A stretch of DNA of 64,000 nucleotides from Alviniconcha marisindica (lineage: Eukaryota > Mollusca > Gastropoda > Provannidae): the NCBI GenBank assembly GCA_018857735.1, contig JABMCL010000736.1, positions 715,001 through 779,000 on the forward strand, written 5' to 3'. Below, piece by piece: positions 24,251 through 35,928 of the stretch (its first letter is position 1; every line of letters starts with the position of its first letter). The position numbers and the translations under genes were made by a program. Below the pieces are notes generated by a model, which made no database searches, was not told where the DNA came from, and worked only from the letters and a program-made list of their open reading frames with translations.

Positions 24251-24294
24251 TGGGGTCGGCTGGGATGATCCATGGGGGTTGGCAGTGAACATGG
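24224..24294 (-). CDS. ZNF609: Probable terminal coding exon E of the ZNF608/609-like gene
   Basis: A good acceptor (a T-rich stretch ending GTATGTTGCAG) precedes 24294. Exon D ends in phase 1, and this exon supplies the two missing bases, giving a Val-Ala junction, then MFTANPHGSSQPTPALQPPF, Ser-Lys and stop TGA at 24224-24226. Human ZNF609 ends with a comparable short tail (STPSLYPPPRR). With this exon the joined coding length is exactly divisible by three, but phase agreement alone has a one-in-three chance. The end of the exon overlaps a degenerate repeat rich in GTTCACT, which lowers confidence. Another terminal exon elsewhere in the 10-kb intron is possible. Confidence 0.5.
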
Positions 24295-25220
24295 CTGCAA
24301 CATACACAAAAACGACACAACTGATCAGTTCTGTTCTCAGATGAGGCATAAGGACATTGTGCAATGACTTCCCCCCCCCCCCCGAATTAATGAAAAAGAA
24401 AAACGGAGCGACATCTGCAACCCATCTTGAAGCAAAACCATTCTGGTGGCTGGCAGCGTGACCTTGGCTAAAGGATTCTGCTCCCCCACCGCCCACCACC
24501 TCCCCAAAAAGCAACCAACAAACAGCTACGACAACCAAACGAATCAGATAGTTACAAGAACTAAATCAATTTTCAATTATTTCCCCCTATAAACAATGCT
24601 GCACACACACACACAGCAACCTGGTTAAAACAAAAAACAAAACAAAAACGTCGCCAAGACGATTAAAATAGGCCAATATTATATGTCAGCCGAGATCAAA
24701 GCGTACACTATCTCTCTCTATCACACGCACCCATACCGGGACTTTGACTCCGACTTTGAACAGAGTACTGACAAAGGACAAAGACGCCTTCGTGCTTTAA
24801 GGACATGAATACAGCCAGAGGCACGTGCATGTTTGTCCATGTGATGTATGTCCTCCTGTAACTGGCTTTGAACACTGACAGAGGCTGCCAACACTAGCAC
24901 ACTAAAGCCTCCTACTGTTCACTTTAATAGATTGCTGAGAATAGCAGCCTGCTCGTGCAGGAAGGTGTGTGTGTGGGGGGGGGGGGGGGAAGCGAGTGCT
25001 GGTGGTACAGACAACTACAGCCGTCAGGGACGGTAATCAATAACAGATCAATGAGCCTACTTCCCTGACACGGAGTCTGGACTTTCAATATGGCAACTCC
25101 TCATCAATCGCTGGCTAGGAGAAGAGTGACTAGTGACTGATGAAATTAGTGGGAGGGAGGAGAAAGAGAGTAAGGAGAGTGAGACAATAAAGAGTGAATT
25201 AGTGATAGATGTTAATGAAT

Positions 25221-25280
<60 letters not shown>

Positions 25281-25286
25281 CAGAGA

Positions 25287-25324
<38 letters not shown>
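25221..25324. repeat. (GA)n then (GACA)n compound microsatellite
   Basis: About 25 GA units are followed by a GACA tetranucleotide tract. A CA tract follows at 25393-25429, and another (GA)n at 25746-25802. Confidence 0.97.
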
Positions 25325-25325
<1 letters not shown>

Positions 25326-25741
25326 GTTTGGGCAGCTAAAATACAGCCGGTAGTTTGCAGAATAACCCTCTCCCCACCCCTCACCCCCCCAACACACACA
25401 CACACACACACACCACACACACACACATAAGATATTAACTTGACTGCATGCAAAGCTGAGACCAAAACAAAGAAACAAACACAGTTAAGGAGAGACACAG
25501 AAGGCGGTTGAAAGCAAACAACAAAATCAAAAGATAACAGTTAAACAATCAATAAAAGTTAACAGTATTAAGAGACATCGATTTTAAAAAAAACACAACA
25601 ACAATAAAACAATAAAAATATTTAAAAAACATACGAAACAAAAACAAAACGAAAAGGTTAACAAAACAAAAACGATCGAACAGTATGTACAGACAGCGAT
25701 AAAAACCAAACCAAAAGAAGAGACAAAGGAGGAGAAAACAG

Positions 25742-25807
<66 letters not shown>

Positions 25808-26663
25808 AGAGAAGAAGAAAAAGAGTGGGTGGGTGGGGGAGCCCATGTAAATCAGACATCAAACAAACTCGCATCAGCAGAGCCAGGCGCAAACATGATG
25901 GAGAAGCTGAACCTGCACTCAAGGACATGAACGATTTGCCTTCTGGTGTGGAGGACACATCGGGTTCCATCATCAACGAGTCGGAAGCAGGAGAGGGAGA
26001 ATTTCATTTGCACACACACTCACATGTATACCCCCTTTCTACACACACACGTATATATATCCCCTTTCCGGTGTATATATATATATATATCCCCTTTCTG
26101 TCTGTCTCTTACACATCACATACACGATCATCAACTTGCTGCGGCTTACAAAACGTCAGGGCAGGCCGGCGGTTGCTGCTGAGGGTGTGTGCCACACAGA
26201 CTGAACTCTACTGACCGCTGTGGTAAAACGTCGCATGTGCGACACCACTACCGCTCCCGATTTCTATTTTCTATTCTGATGCAAACAATCCCCCCCTGCC
26301 GCTCAAGCCAGCCTGGTCCTCATCAAACTCCTTTCACGTGCCCGCAAGCTGAAGAGATGGGAAGGTGGCGGCAGGTGTTCGGTCCACTCCAGCCGATGTC
26401 GTGTGTGTGTGTTGGGGGGGGTCGAAGAGATATTCTAGCAATTAACGCCCAGTCAAACCGCAAAGGTTGTATGCGATACTCTATAGATACAAAAGTTATC
26501 CAAAGTTCCTCCTGTTCATGCATGTTCATGTTCCATCACACTACAAGAAGTCTGAAGATTGATAATAAATATCGAAGTTAGAACATGAACTGATGAAGGC
26601 AAACAACTGAAGCGTTTTGAGCACTGTGCAATGCACGCGACCGTAGTCTGACCTACTAGTTCC

Positions 26664-26765
26664 AGATCCAAACACATAAAAGGTTCAAAGGAACGCTATT
26701 TATTAGGACAATACACAACATGCTAACAAACAGCGTTCTTTTGAACCTTTTATGTGTTTGGATCT
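26664..26765. mobile_element. Foldback element with 34-bp inverted arms
   Basis: Arms 26664-26697 and 26732-26765 are inverted copies with one mismatch (AGATCCAAACACATAAAAGG at the outer end), separated by a 34-bp loop. Its size and structure suit a miniature foldback transposon or a long hairpin transcript. Confidence 0.75.
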
Positions 26766-28365
26766 TGTTTTAGTACGCTAGAAGTCATTCTTGCTTCAGA
26801 TTGCTCTACTACTTCCAGGCTCTAATCCAAAGCCAACCTTCCAGTGACAGCTCTGGGTTCTCGGCAAAAGGGTCTCAGTGTTTGCACCCGCCCTACCACA
26901 ACCAGGGCGTGGGGCGGGAGGAGGGGGTATGGGGTGGAAGGGGGTATAGAAAGACTGGTGCGGGTGGTGGTGGTGGTGGGGGGTGGGGTGGTGGTGGTGG
27001 AAGGGGATATAGAAAGACGTTGGGGGAGACGACGTCTGTAGACTAGCGTGGGTGCAGATGTTCTCAGTCAGACACATCTTTATTGCGGCCGGCGTTAATT
27101 ACCCTTTACGGGAAAATAAAACCTGTAACGTGAAGTAACGATAAACCTCAAGCTCCAGTCCCTCAGTCAATATTTCAACTCCTTCTCCAGTCTTGATAGC
27201 GTTCTCATCATCGATCAATATTTCTCCCCCCCCATTTCTTCACTCTTCTTCTCCATTATTATTGAAGAGTATCGGTCCCCCCCACCCCCCCACCTTTTTT
27301 TCTTCTTCTTCTTTCTTTCTTTCTTCCCCCTGTCAAGCACAATCTGTCAGATCTGAGCCAATTATCTCCAATCCAATGTGCTTCAGTATTAGACTTATCT
27401 CTCTAATCTTTCCTGCAACCGGAGACCATTATTTTCCCCCAGTCCATCCCATCATGTCCGCCTCTCATCCACTAGTGACGTCACCTTGGTTGCGGGCGGG
27501 GGATGGGGGGTGGGGGGGAACAGCTAGCGTCGGGTGGCACAGGTTCAAACTGGGCACAACCCGAAAATGCGGGGGGGGGGGAGGGGGGGGGGTGATAACG
27601 CCCTGACCACCCTCTTGGCACAGCTTCCAGTCTCTTTCCATCCTGTACTTTTCATTTCTGACAACAAACAGCCTCAGCTTTTCACCTCAGCTGGCTTTGT
27701 GTGAACTGAAGGAACACGTTGAAAGGAAACGACGGTGGGATGGGATTGAGCGGTGGTGGTGATGGGGCGGATGGCGGGTGGGTATGAGGGGGTCTCGGGG
27801 GCTGGGGGTGGGGGGGGGGGGGGGGGGGGGGGCACACCGAGCAAAGCGCCTTCCCTTGTGTGAAACGAGACGGGGTCGTGCGGCGAGCGCCCCCGGGGTG
27901 TCACTTGTTCCCCAACACGAAGCTGTACTTGGGCACTGCGGTTATGGCCTGATCCGATACCCTCTCGCTCACCCAAACCCTGACAAGGCGGGGATTAAGT
28001 GTTAGTCTGCCCGCACCCAACACTGTAAACGCTCAGCTGAAATCTTTAGCGCTGACAGATAGCCCGGTACCCCGCGCGTTACTCTACACACTTTGTGCAA
28101 TCCGAGGAAAGGTAAAATATATCTCGTAATTACAAGGCTGACGTCATAAAGGAAAAGCAGCAACACAGCCTTTTGGGCTGCAGTCTTCAGTGCGCAGCTG
28201 CCTTCCTTCAGCAAGCTGCAATGCTGCCCAAAGGAGTAACAAGCGCACGACAGACAATGTGAGCGACAAACTGAAACGAGCGAGGAACAATGGAACTATG
28301 GTTCACTTCACTCCACCACTTTCTGTCCAGCATCTTTTCTTTGGTTTGCCTCTCTAATCACATGC

Positions 28366-28370
28366 ACGCG

Positions 28371-28404
<34 letters not shown>

Positions 28405-28419
28405 TTTGTCAGAATACCA

Positions 28420-28456
<37 letters not shown>
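28366..28456. repeat. Alternating purine-pyrimidine inverted tracts
   Basis: (CG)n/(CA)n at 28366-28404 and (TG)n at 28421-28456 are complementary around a 16-bp spacer and could form a hairpin or Z-DNA. Confidence 0.9.
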
Positions 28457-28457
<1 letters not shown>

Positions 28458-29879
28458 CTGTTATTACAGTCATCGTTTGTGGTTACGTATGGCTGGGGGA
28501 AAAAGAAAATGAAAAAGAAAAAAGGGAAGAAAAAGAAGAAGTGTACCATTACTACACTAAGCTTTGAAACTGGGGGGAGAGGGAGGAGAGTATTGAATCT
28601 CCCGCCGCACAGAGCACCAACAGTTCACACAGTATAACCACCTCCCTTCACCTCCAACAAAGAGTGCAGTCAGACGGGATTGTTTCGAACAGAAAGAAAC
28701 AGTCTGAAAACAAAACTAACACCCCCTTCCTTCAACAACCCTGCACAGGGACGGCGAAAGAAGGCGGAGGGGGTGCGGGGGACGGGGGTGTGCGGAGAGA
28801 GACTTGAAGCGGTCTGAAACTTGCAGGTGGTAGGTGTTTACTTGTGCAGCGCCCTCCAATGCCAGCGTGGAGCGCCTGCATTCATCAAGCTCACATGCAA
28901 ATGTTTCTCTTTGCACACAAAGAAAACGGCGCCCTGTGCATTTTCTGCCCTCAGTGTGTGCAGGAGGGGGAGAGCAATTGCTCTATGATGAAGAGCCATC
29001 ATACAGAAAACTAAAAACAAGAGGAAAAAGAAAAAGCCATGTGGCGCCGTTCTTTTCGACGCCCATTCCACAAGGAGCAACTCTGCCACGAGTTAAAAGA
29101 AAAATGCCCTGCAATTGCGAGAAAGAGAAGAGAATTTGGTAACTGCAGCGATAAAATCAAGAATGTACATATATTTACGTGCATAATCAGCATACTTTTC
29201 TTTTCTTTCTTCTTTTTATATAATATATGAAAAACTAATAAAAATTTTTACATCCAGTCCACAGGAGAGGAGGGGAAGGAGAGAGAGAGAGAGAGAAGAA
29301 GAGAAAAAAAGCCAAGTGCAGAAGATTTGCGTGCCCGACGGAATCTTTCCCCTGCTTGTCTCCCCTGTTGCTCCTCCTCCCAAAGGATGCCGGGAGCATG
29401 AATCAAAATGTCTCCGAGCTGAGATGGAACCAAAGCCGAGAAAGGAAAAAGGAGGTGCCCGGGGGGACGGGAGCCGTTCTAATGAACACATCTCAGCTCC
29501 TTCCTCGCACTGCATAGAGCTACTGGAACAACGCCAACGGCAGAAGTCACAACAAACTGGAAGGAAGCTGGTAGCGATTCAAACACCATGCCCGTTCATT
29601 CCAGATCAGCCACGCCGACCGCCATTTGGAGGAGGGGCAGCTGAACCCAAGAAAAGCTCAAACAATCTGTGTGTAGTTTCCATTCCTTCTCACCCCCCAC
29701 CCCCCTCACCCCCCGCCACCGCCTGCACATTCCCCACCCCGTCTGTCGCTTTTAGCTGGCTGGCCGCCCCCATCTCGAAGCTCTAGGAGAAGGCGCTAAA
29801 TGAGATAATGGGGAAATACTTCTACAGGGAATTAACTCTGAAAGGGCACCGCTGATAAAGAGGTTCATTTGGGATTCAT

Positions 29880-30103
29880 GGGTCTGTGGACCATCTGACC
29901 CTCCACCACACCGCCACATCTACCCTGTTTCAGTGCAGCTCAACTTGTTTCCTTTTTTTACTGTCTTTTAATCTTCTTCTTCTTTTTTTTTCTCTTCTTT
30001 TTTAACACCCTTTCTAGCTGTTATGGTAATAGACGAGGTCCTCTGTGGGCCATCTGACTCTCCACATCTCTCCTGTTTCAGTGCAACTCAACTCGTTCCT
30101 TTG

Positions 30104-30136
<33 letters not shown>

Positions 30137-31160
30137 ATGATGGCTCTTCATATATATATATATATATTTATTTATTTATTTTTTAAATTATTTTTCAGCA
30201 CATTGTTTAGCTGTTGTTGACCCTCAACATCTACCCTGTTTTAGTGCAGCTCAATTTGTTCCGTTAATTTCTTTCTTCTTCTTTTTGTTTTGTTTTGTCC
30301 GTTTGCCACATTGTTTAGCTGTTGTTGCGACGGACGGGGTGGGCCGCCCTGTTATTACTGCAGCTCAGTTTGCTCCTTTCATTTTCTTTACATCATATTC
30401 TTTACCTGTTGTCGCGATGGACGGGATCCTCTGTAAGCCATATGACCCTGTTTCCATGCAGCTCAACTTCTTCTTGTATTATCTTTTGCTGTTGTTGTTG
30501 TTGCTTGTTTTGTATACTACATTTTTTAGCTGTTGTTGCCACAGACGAGATGGGCCATCTGACCCTCTACCACACCTACCACGTTTCAGTTCAGGTCAAC
30601 TCATTGCCTCTCTCACTCTCCCTGCCTCCCTCCCTCTTTTCCCCTCTTTTCTCACCACACACACACACACACCGTTTCAGCGCAGCTCAACTCGATAAAA
30701 AAAAAACAAGAAAAAAGACAAGAAAAAAACTACTCTACATGTTTCAGTGCAGCTCAACTCGGGACTCATTTTTTGTTGTTGTTGTTTTGTTTGTGCTGTT
30801 GTACACGTTTTCAGTGCAGCTCACCTGTTTTTTGTTTGTTTATTTGTTTGTTTTGTCTCGTTTTTTTCTTCCTTCTTCATTTTTAACACCACAGCACTCG
30901 TTAGCTGTTGTTCTGTTGTTGCAGCAGGCGGGGTCCTATCCTATACCGCCACTGAGTGCGTTTTTTTCTTTTTTTTTTTTTTCTCTCCCCCCCCCCCCTT
31001 TCTTTCTACACCGCAACATTCATTTGCTGTTACTGCCGTAGACGTGCTCCTGTGTCGGCCATCTGAACCTCCACCGACACCTACCACTACCCTGTTCCGG
31101 TGCAGCTCACCTCAGTCTTTTATGTTACAGTTTACATCACAAGGCTTTTTCATGTTGCCG
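29880..31160. repeat. Degenerate array of ~100-130-bp units
   Basis: About eleven diverged units share TTTAGCTGTTGTTGC, then GACGGGGTCCTCTGTGGGCC, ATCTGACCCTCCACCACACC and GTTTCAGTGCAGCTCAACT. T-rich, variable-length spacers separate them. Each unit keeps the GTTTCAGTGCAGCTCA core even where the rest has decayed. Confidence 0.8.
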
Positions 31161-31430
31161 CTGCGGACGGGTTTCAAAACTTTGTCTCTTCTTTTTTTCT
31201 TTCTTTGTTCATAAAAGTGAAAGACGTAAGACTATCATAGAACGACTGATTCCGCGTGTGTCGCGAAGGACCAGCGGAATGTATTCACAGCAACACAAAA
31301 CACCTAACTGAATGTGGATTAAATATACCTTTCGTGGAGTTTAGGTGCTTTGCAGTTACTGGCAAGCCAGTTAGTTCAGAGTTGCCGTGGGCGACGCAGG
31401 TCATTGCTGTTGTGTTCCCTAACGTCATTC

Positions 31431-31462
31431 GTGTGCTAATTAACTCCCCTGTTTGTTGAATC
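31431..31462 (+). mobile_element. Solo fragment of the 4658-5062 element's terminal repeat
   Basis: The sequence GCTAATTAACTCCCCTGTTTGTTGAAT closely matches the right terminal repeat at 5036-5062. No partner repeat was found nearby, so this is a truncated copy. Confidence 0.55.
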
Positions 31463-31522
31463 TAACTGAGTGACTGAATTATGAATGAAGTCCATGAAAA
31501 TTTGAACTCGAAACGTCATTCA

Positions 31523-31528
<6 letters not shown>

Positions 31529-31567
<39 letters not shown>
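31529..31567. repeat. (CT)n microsatellite
   Basis: About 19 CT units in intron 4. Confidence 0.97.
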
Positions 31568-31573
<6 letters not shown>

Positions 31574-32349
31574 TCCGGGTGACCTTGCCGCGGAAAATAC
31601 TTCACATTAGTTAGTGTTCAAAATGGGGAACGAATGAGCTTTGGGGAGAAATGAGATGCCCTAATGCGGGTCGACTGGCGGTAGAATCAATCTGCAGATT
31701 GTATTGACTTTCGGCAAGCCCTGTGGATGCCATTTCCAGCCTGGAGACCTCGGTACCGAGTGGGCAGGTCCACACAAAATAAGACCCGGCAAAAAGCAGA
31801 CACACCAACAAGAATTCACCAGAAAGAGAGAGAAGGGGATGGGGTGGGGGGGGGGGGGGGGTGACGGGGGGTTGAAAAGAGAGAGAGAGGGGGGAGGTAG
31901 ACAGAAAGAGAGAGGGGGGGTGAGAGGGGAAAAAAAAAAGGGGGGAAATGAGAAGGGAGGCAAGGGGAAAAAGGAGGGAAGGATGCAGGGGGGGGGGGGG
32001 GGGTGGGAGGGGTGGTGGTGGGGGGGGGGTGGGGGGGGGTGGTGGAGGAAACGGGGAGGCGGCGGCTTTGGGTGCCCAACTGCATTCCATGCGTGCTGCA
32101 TGCAATTTTGGCACAAAGAGCTGGCAGGCCCGTGGCCGACTTGATCAATAGGCTTTCAACCCGACACCACTCTCCTACAGCATCCCTTCAGCTTCCCCCA
32201 TCACACGCAGCACAGCCACAGACAACGGCAACTCCGCTCTGCTCGGGGCATAAATGTTTTATCGCCCTCCTCCCGTGCCAACAAAAACTAGAAACAGAGG
32301 CTGTGGAAGAGTGGGAAAAGGGAGGACGATAGGATACAACGTGCACGCT

Positions 32350-32350
32350 G

Positions 32351-32379
<29 letters not shown>
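32350..32379. repeat. Poly(G) tract, 30 bases
   Basis: Pure G run in intron 4. Another G-rich segment lies at 31840-32060. Confidence 0.95.
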
Positions 32380-32381
<2 letters not shown>

Positions 32382-33214
32382 ATGGGGAGATCGGTGGAGA
32401 GGAGATCTCGGGGTGTGCGTCTTGCTGCCGTCACTTGTTCAACGTTTAGCAGCACTCTTCTCAGCCGTGGAGTCATAAAGACATCAAAAAGCGGATAAGC
32501 GTCAAGATCCAATTGCTGGACCCGTGCCCAACAAGCTAAGAAAAGAAAGAAGCAAAAATCCCACGTGGCTAAAAAGGTTGGACCGGAAGGTGCAAATAAA
32601 ATAGTGATTATAAAAAATAAAAAAATAACACAACAACAACAAAACAAATCAAACAGTTTTTATTTTATTTTATTGTTGTTTTTTAACTTAGTACCTCGCC
32701 ACTCTGAACGCCGACCTGCGCTACCCCTTTTCCAAGCAGGCAGAACACATACGTTTTGAGAGGGTGGGGCCAGGAGGAGGAAGCCACGTAAATCACCGTG
32801 ATACTGATAACGCTGGCAACCTTGCCTGTACGCGCACACATAAAAGCATACTAGTATCTACAGCTAACGCAGCAAAGCCGGGGACTTTAATTAAAAGCAG
32901 CTGAGATCAACAGACAGATAATTGTTTTTTTAACGCTCAGGTAATCGAGCACTTAATATCAGAGTGAATATAGTACAAGATTCATGCACCACCGCCCCGC
33001 CCCGCTTCCCCCAAATAACCAGACGATGTCCAGTAAAGTACAAAATAGTCTACAAAGGCCAAGTTTGAATACACACGATACATTTGACGTATTTACTGCT
33101 GACAAATAATATTTATCTCCTGAAATAGAAAGGTAAACGGTGCCTTTCCGGAGTTAAAACCGTTTTTCACGAATTGGCGGCAAACTACTTTTCTCCGCCG
33201 CAGACATCCTTATT

Positions 33215-33430
33215 TACCCACTCCATGCCCAACTTGACCATCAACCTATCCAGCTCCTTCCTTCCTTCAAGTGGGAGTGCGGCGAGCGGCCGCTGCCGGC
33301 AGACGGGCCCTATCGATCTGGGACTGTCAGGTCTTTGAGGCTGGGCGGTTGATGAAAGAGAGGGGAATAACTGGCGGCCCTCAGAGGTATTGAATTACCA
33401 TTTCCTGCTCCCCCAGCTAATCTGCAAGAT
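33215..33430. promoter_or_regulatory. Candidate intronic cis-regulatory block
   Basis: This is a unique, balanced-composition block in intron 4 containing CCTATCGATCTGGG and GGTATTGAATTACC. It lies about 1 kb downstream of exon D in the gene's direction. No coding frame fits it. Confidence 0.25.
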
Positions 33431-34135
33431 TGTGGCCACACAAATCCAGCCTATCTGATGAAGCCCCCCCACCCCCACTCCACCCCGACCCTCCTGCCCT
33501 TTCTGCCTTGTGCTGTGCAAACACTTGTCCCACTTCCTCGTATCTGCACGTACCACCCTTCTTTATTATCTTACTTAGTCCTTCCTCCCCGCCTTCCAAG
33601 CGAAGGTGCGGGTGTGTGGTCTGCATCTAGTACATGGTACACGTCTACAGTACAACGTGCAGAACTGCACAAACGCATGGGTCCCAGAACTGCCCACGGG
33701 CCTCAAGGACTACTGATGAGCCTCGGGAATTCCATGCAACACATCAGTCACTGACCGCCCGATTCAAAGCAACCCTGCACTTCTCCCGACGAGATGGGAC
33801 AGTGCCTGCAGGGTCTACCAGAATATTTAGCACTTAGAAGTAGACCAGTATTGATTTCTGGTTTTCTATGCAAATGATGATTCCGCCCAACCAAGAGCTG
33901 ATTTAAAATTATTATTATTATTTTATTTGTATCGATACATAAGAACAATAACAGTTTTTAACACAATTTGCGTGTAGACAAACAAGGCATGAATAAACAG
34001 AGACAGAGAGACAGACAGACACAGGGAGTTAGTTGGTACTTTGAGCCCAGTCATCCACAAAAGGCTAAGAGAGACAGAGACAGAAAGAGCCGAACAAACG
34101 TGAAGAGAGGGAGAATTTACATGTGCATAATATAT

Positions 34136-34146
34136 ATATGTGTGTG

Positions 34147-34243
<97 letters not shown>

Positions 34244-34268
34244 GACAGACAGACAGACAGACAGACAG
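34136..34268. repeat. (TG)n-(GA)n-(GACA)n compound microsatellite
   Basis: Three simple-sequence blocks are joined in one run, about 65 bp inside intron 4 from the exon D donor, so length change here could affect splicing. Confidence 0.97.
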
Positions 34269-34334
34269 AGACTGAGAGAGAGGAGGGGGTGGGGGGTGGG
34301 GGGTGGGGAGGGGAAGAGAAGGAAAACTACTCAC

Positions 34335-35881
34335 CGACACCAAACGAGGAGGGGTCTGGCGGGTAGAAGCCGTGGCTCAACACGTGGGTGTGGTGGTGGG
34401 TGTGATGGTGGCGCTGGGTGGGCGGGGACCCCCGCTGCTTGTCCGAGGAGGACAGGGCCGAGATGCCGGCACCCTTGGCCTCCCCGTCCCCTCCTCCTCC
34501 CGCTTTGGCAGGGGCCGGAGAGGCGCTACCGGGGCGCGCCCGGGACTTCTCCTGGGCCAGCTCGTGGATCTTGTGCACGCCGGGGTTGTAGAACTGCTGC
34601 TGGGAGCCCTCGGCCCCTGCCTTGCCGCCGTCCTCGCTAGCCAGAGGGGGAGGTCCTGAAGCCTTCGCCTCGCCCTTGCCGCCTTCCTTGTCCCCTTCCA
34701 GGTGAGGCGGGCCCATGCGGTACCCCAGCTGGGACGGGTGGATGTAGGCCGCTGGCGGGCCGGCCGTGGCGTAGCCGATCATGTGAGGGCCCATCTGGCG
34801 GTACATGGGGTGTCCCGGGTCCATCTGCATGGGCCCGTAGGGGGAAGGTATAACCGGGTACGGGTAGGGCGCATACTGTCCCGGAGGTGCCGGGGGCGGG
34901 TTGGAGGAGCCGATGGACGACACTGCGGGTGGCCCCACGCCTGCCTGGTCTTGAGATTTCGATTTGGGGGTGTCCGTCAGACCGCTCGCACTTCTCCCTT
35001 TGTCACTGCCTAGCCTTTTATCCTCGCCGCCTTTCGTGTCTGAAGCTCTGGACGAGTCTTTCAGGCGACTATGGTCAGCGGGTTCTTTCTTAATGTCCTC
35101 GGGTTTCATAGCCCCCGGAGGCAGGCTGCCGAGACGTGCCGAGTCCATGGCCGACAAACTGGACGACGACGTACCACTTTTAAGTTCCGGAGGCTTACCA
35201 AGCATCTCCATCTTGCGTTTCTCCGCCGACCAATGCTGCTGAATCTGTTTTTGCTGGTAAAAGGTTATGCGGCGGTTCTCTTCCTGCTTCTGCCTGTTCA
35301 GGTCCATCTCCTGGCGGCCCCGGTCCATCTGCGACTTGAGCTCGATGTTCTCCTTCAGAATCTGGTGGTTCTCGTTCTGCTTCTCTCGCAGGGCCTGCTG
35401 CTCTCTCAGCTCCCTGTCGTCCACGCCTTCCATCACCGGTTTGCTGTCGTACATCCTGTCCACCGCCGAGCCCTGAGAGCCGTACATGGGCTGGGAAAGT
35501 TTCTGAACACCACTGGGGCCCGCCTCGGGCGTGGAGCTGGGCCGATCGGCAGAGGAAGGTCTGGACCCTGGCTGCTTCCTCGTCGGCGTCTCGGAAGGCT
35601 CGGGCCTCTTCATGCTCATGCCTTGCTGCTCCTGCAGCCTCTTCTGCTCCTGGGAGAGCTTCTCCATCATCTGGCGATACTGCGGGTCGTGCTGACCCAG
35701 CATGTACTGGGCGTAGGGCTCGAGCATGCCGTAGTGAGCCAGGTACTGGTACTGCGCCTGCTGGGGCAACACGCGGATCTGCGAGTAGATCTGCAACCAC
35801 TTCTGCTGCCATTCAAGCTGCTGCTGCTGCTGCTGCTGTTGCTGGTAGATATGTTGTTGTTGCTGTTGTTGTTGTTGCTGC

Positions 35882-35928
<47 letters not shown>

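Larger units (their letters stand above)
24295..34334 (-). other. Intron 4 (between exons D and E)
   Basis: The donor is GTGAGT at 34329-34334 and the proposed acceptor CAG at 24295-24297. It holds microsatellites (25221-25324, 25746-25802, 28369-28456, 31529-31567, 34136-34268), a foldback element (26664-26765), a degenerate tandem array (29880-31160), poly(G) runs and several non-repetitive blocks (28010-28300, 29380-29530, 29760-29830, 31615-31745, 32870-32960, 33215-33430). No convincing further exon was seen. Confidence 0.6.

Noticed and set aside
31611..32148. Overlapping Pro- or Gly-rich frames on both strands
   Set aside because: They result from G-rich low-complexity DNA, not from coding sequence.
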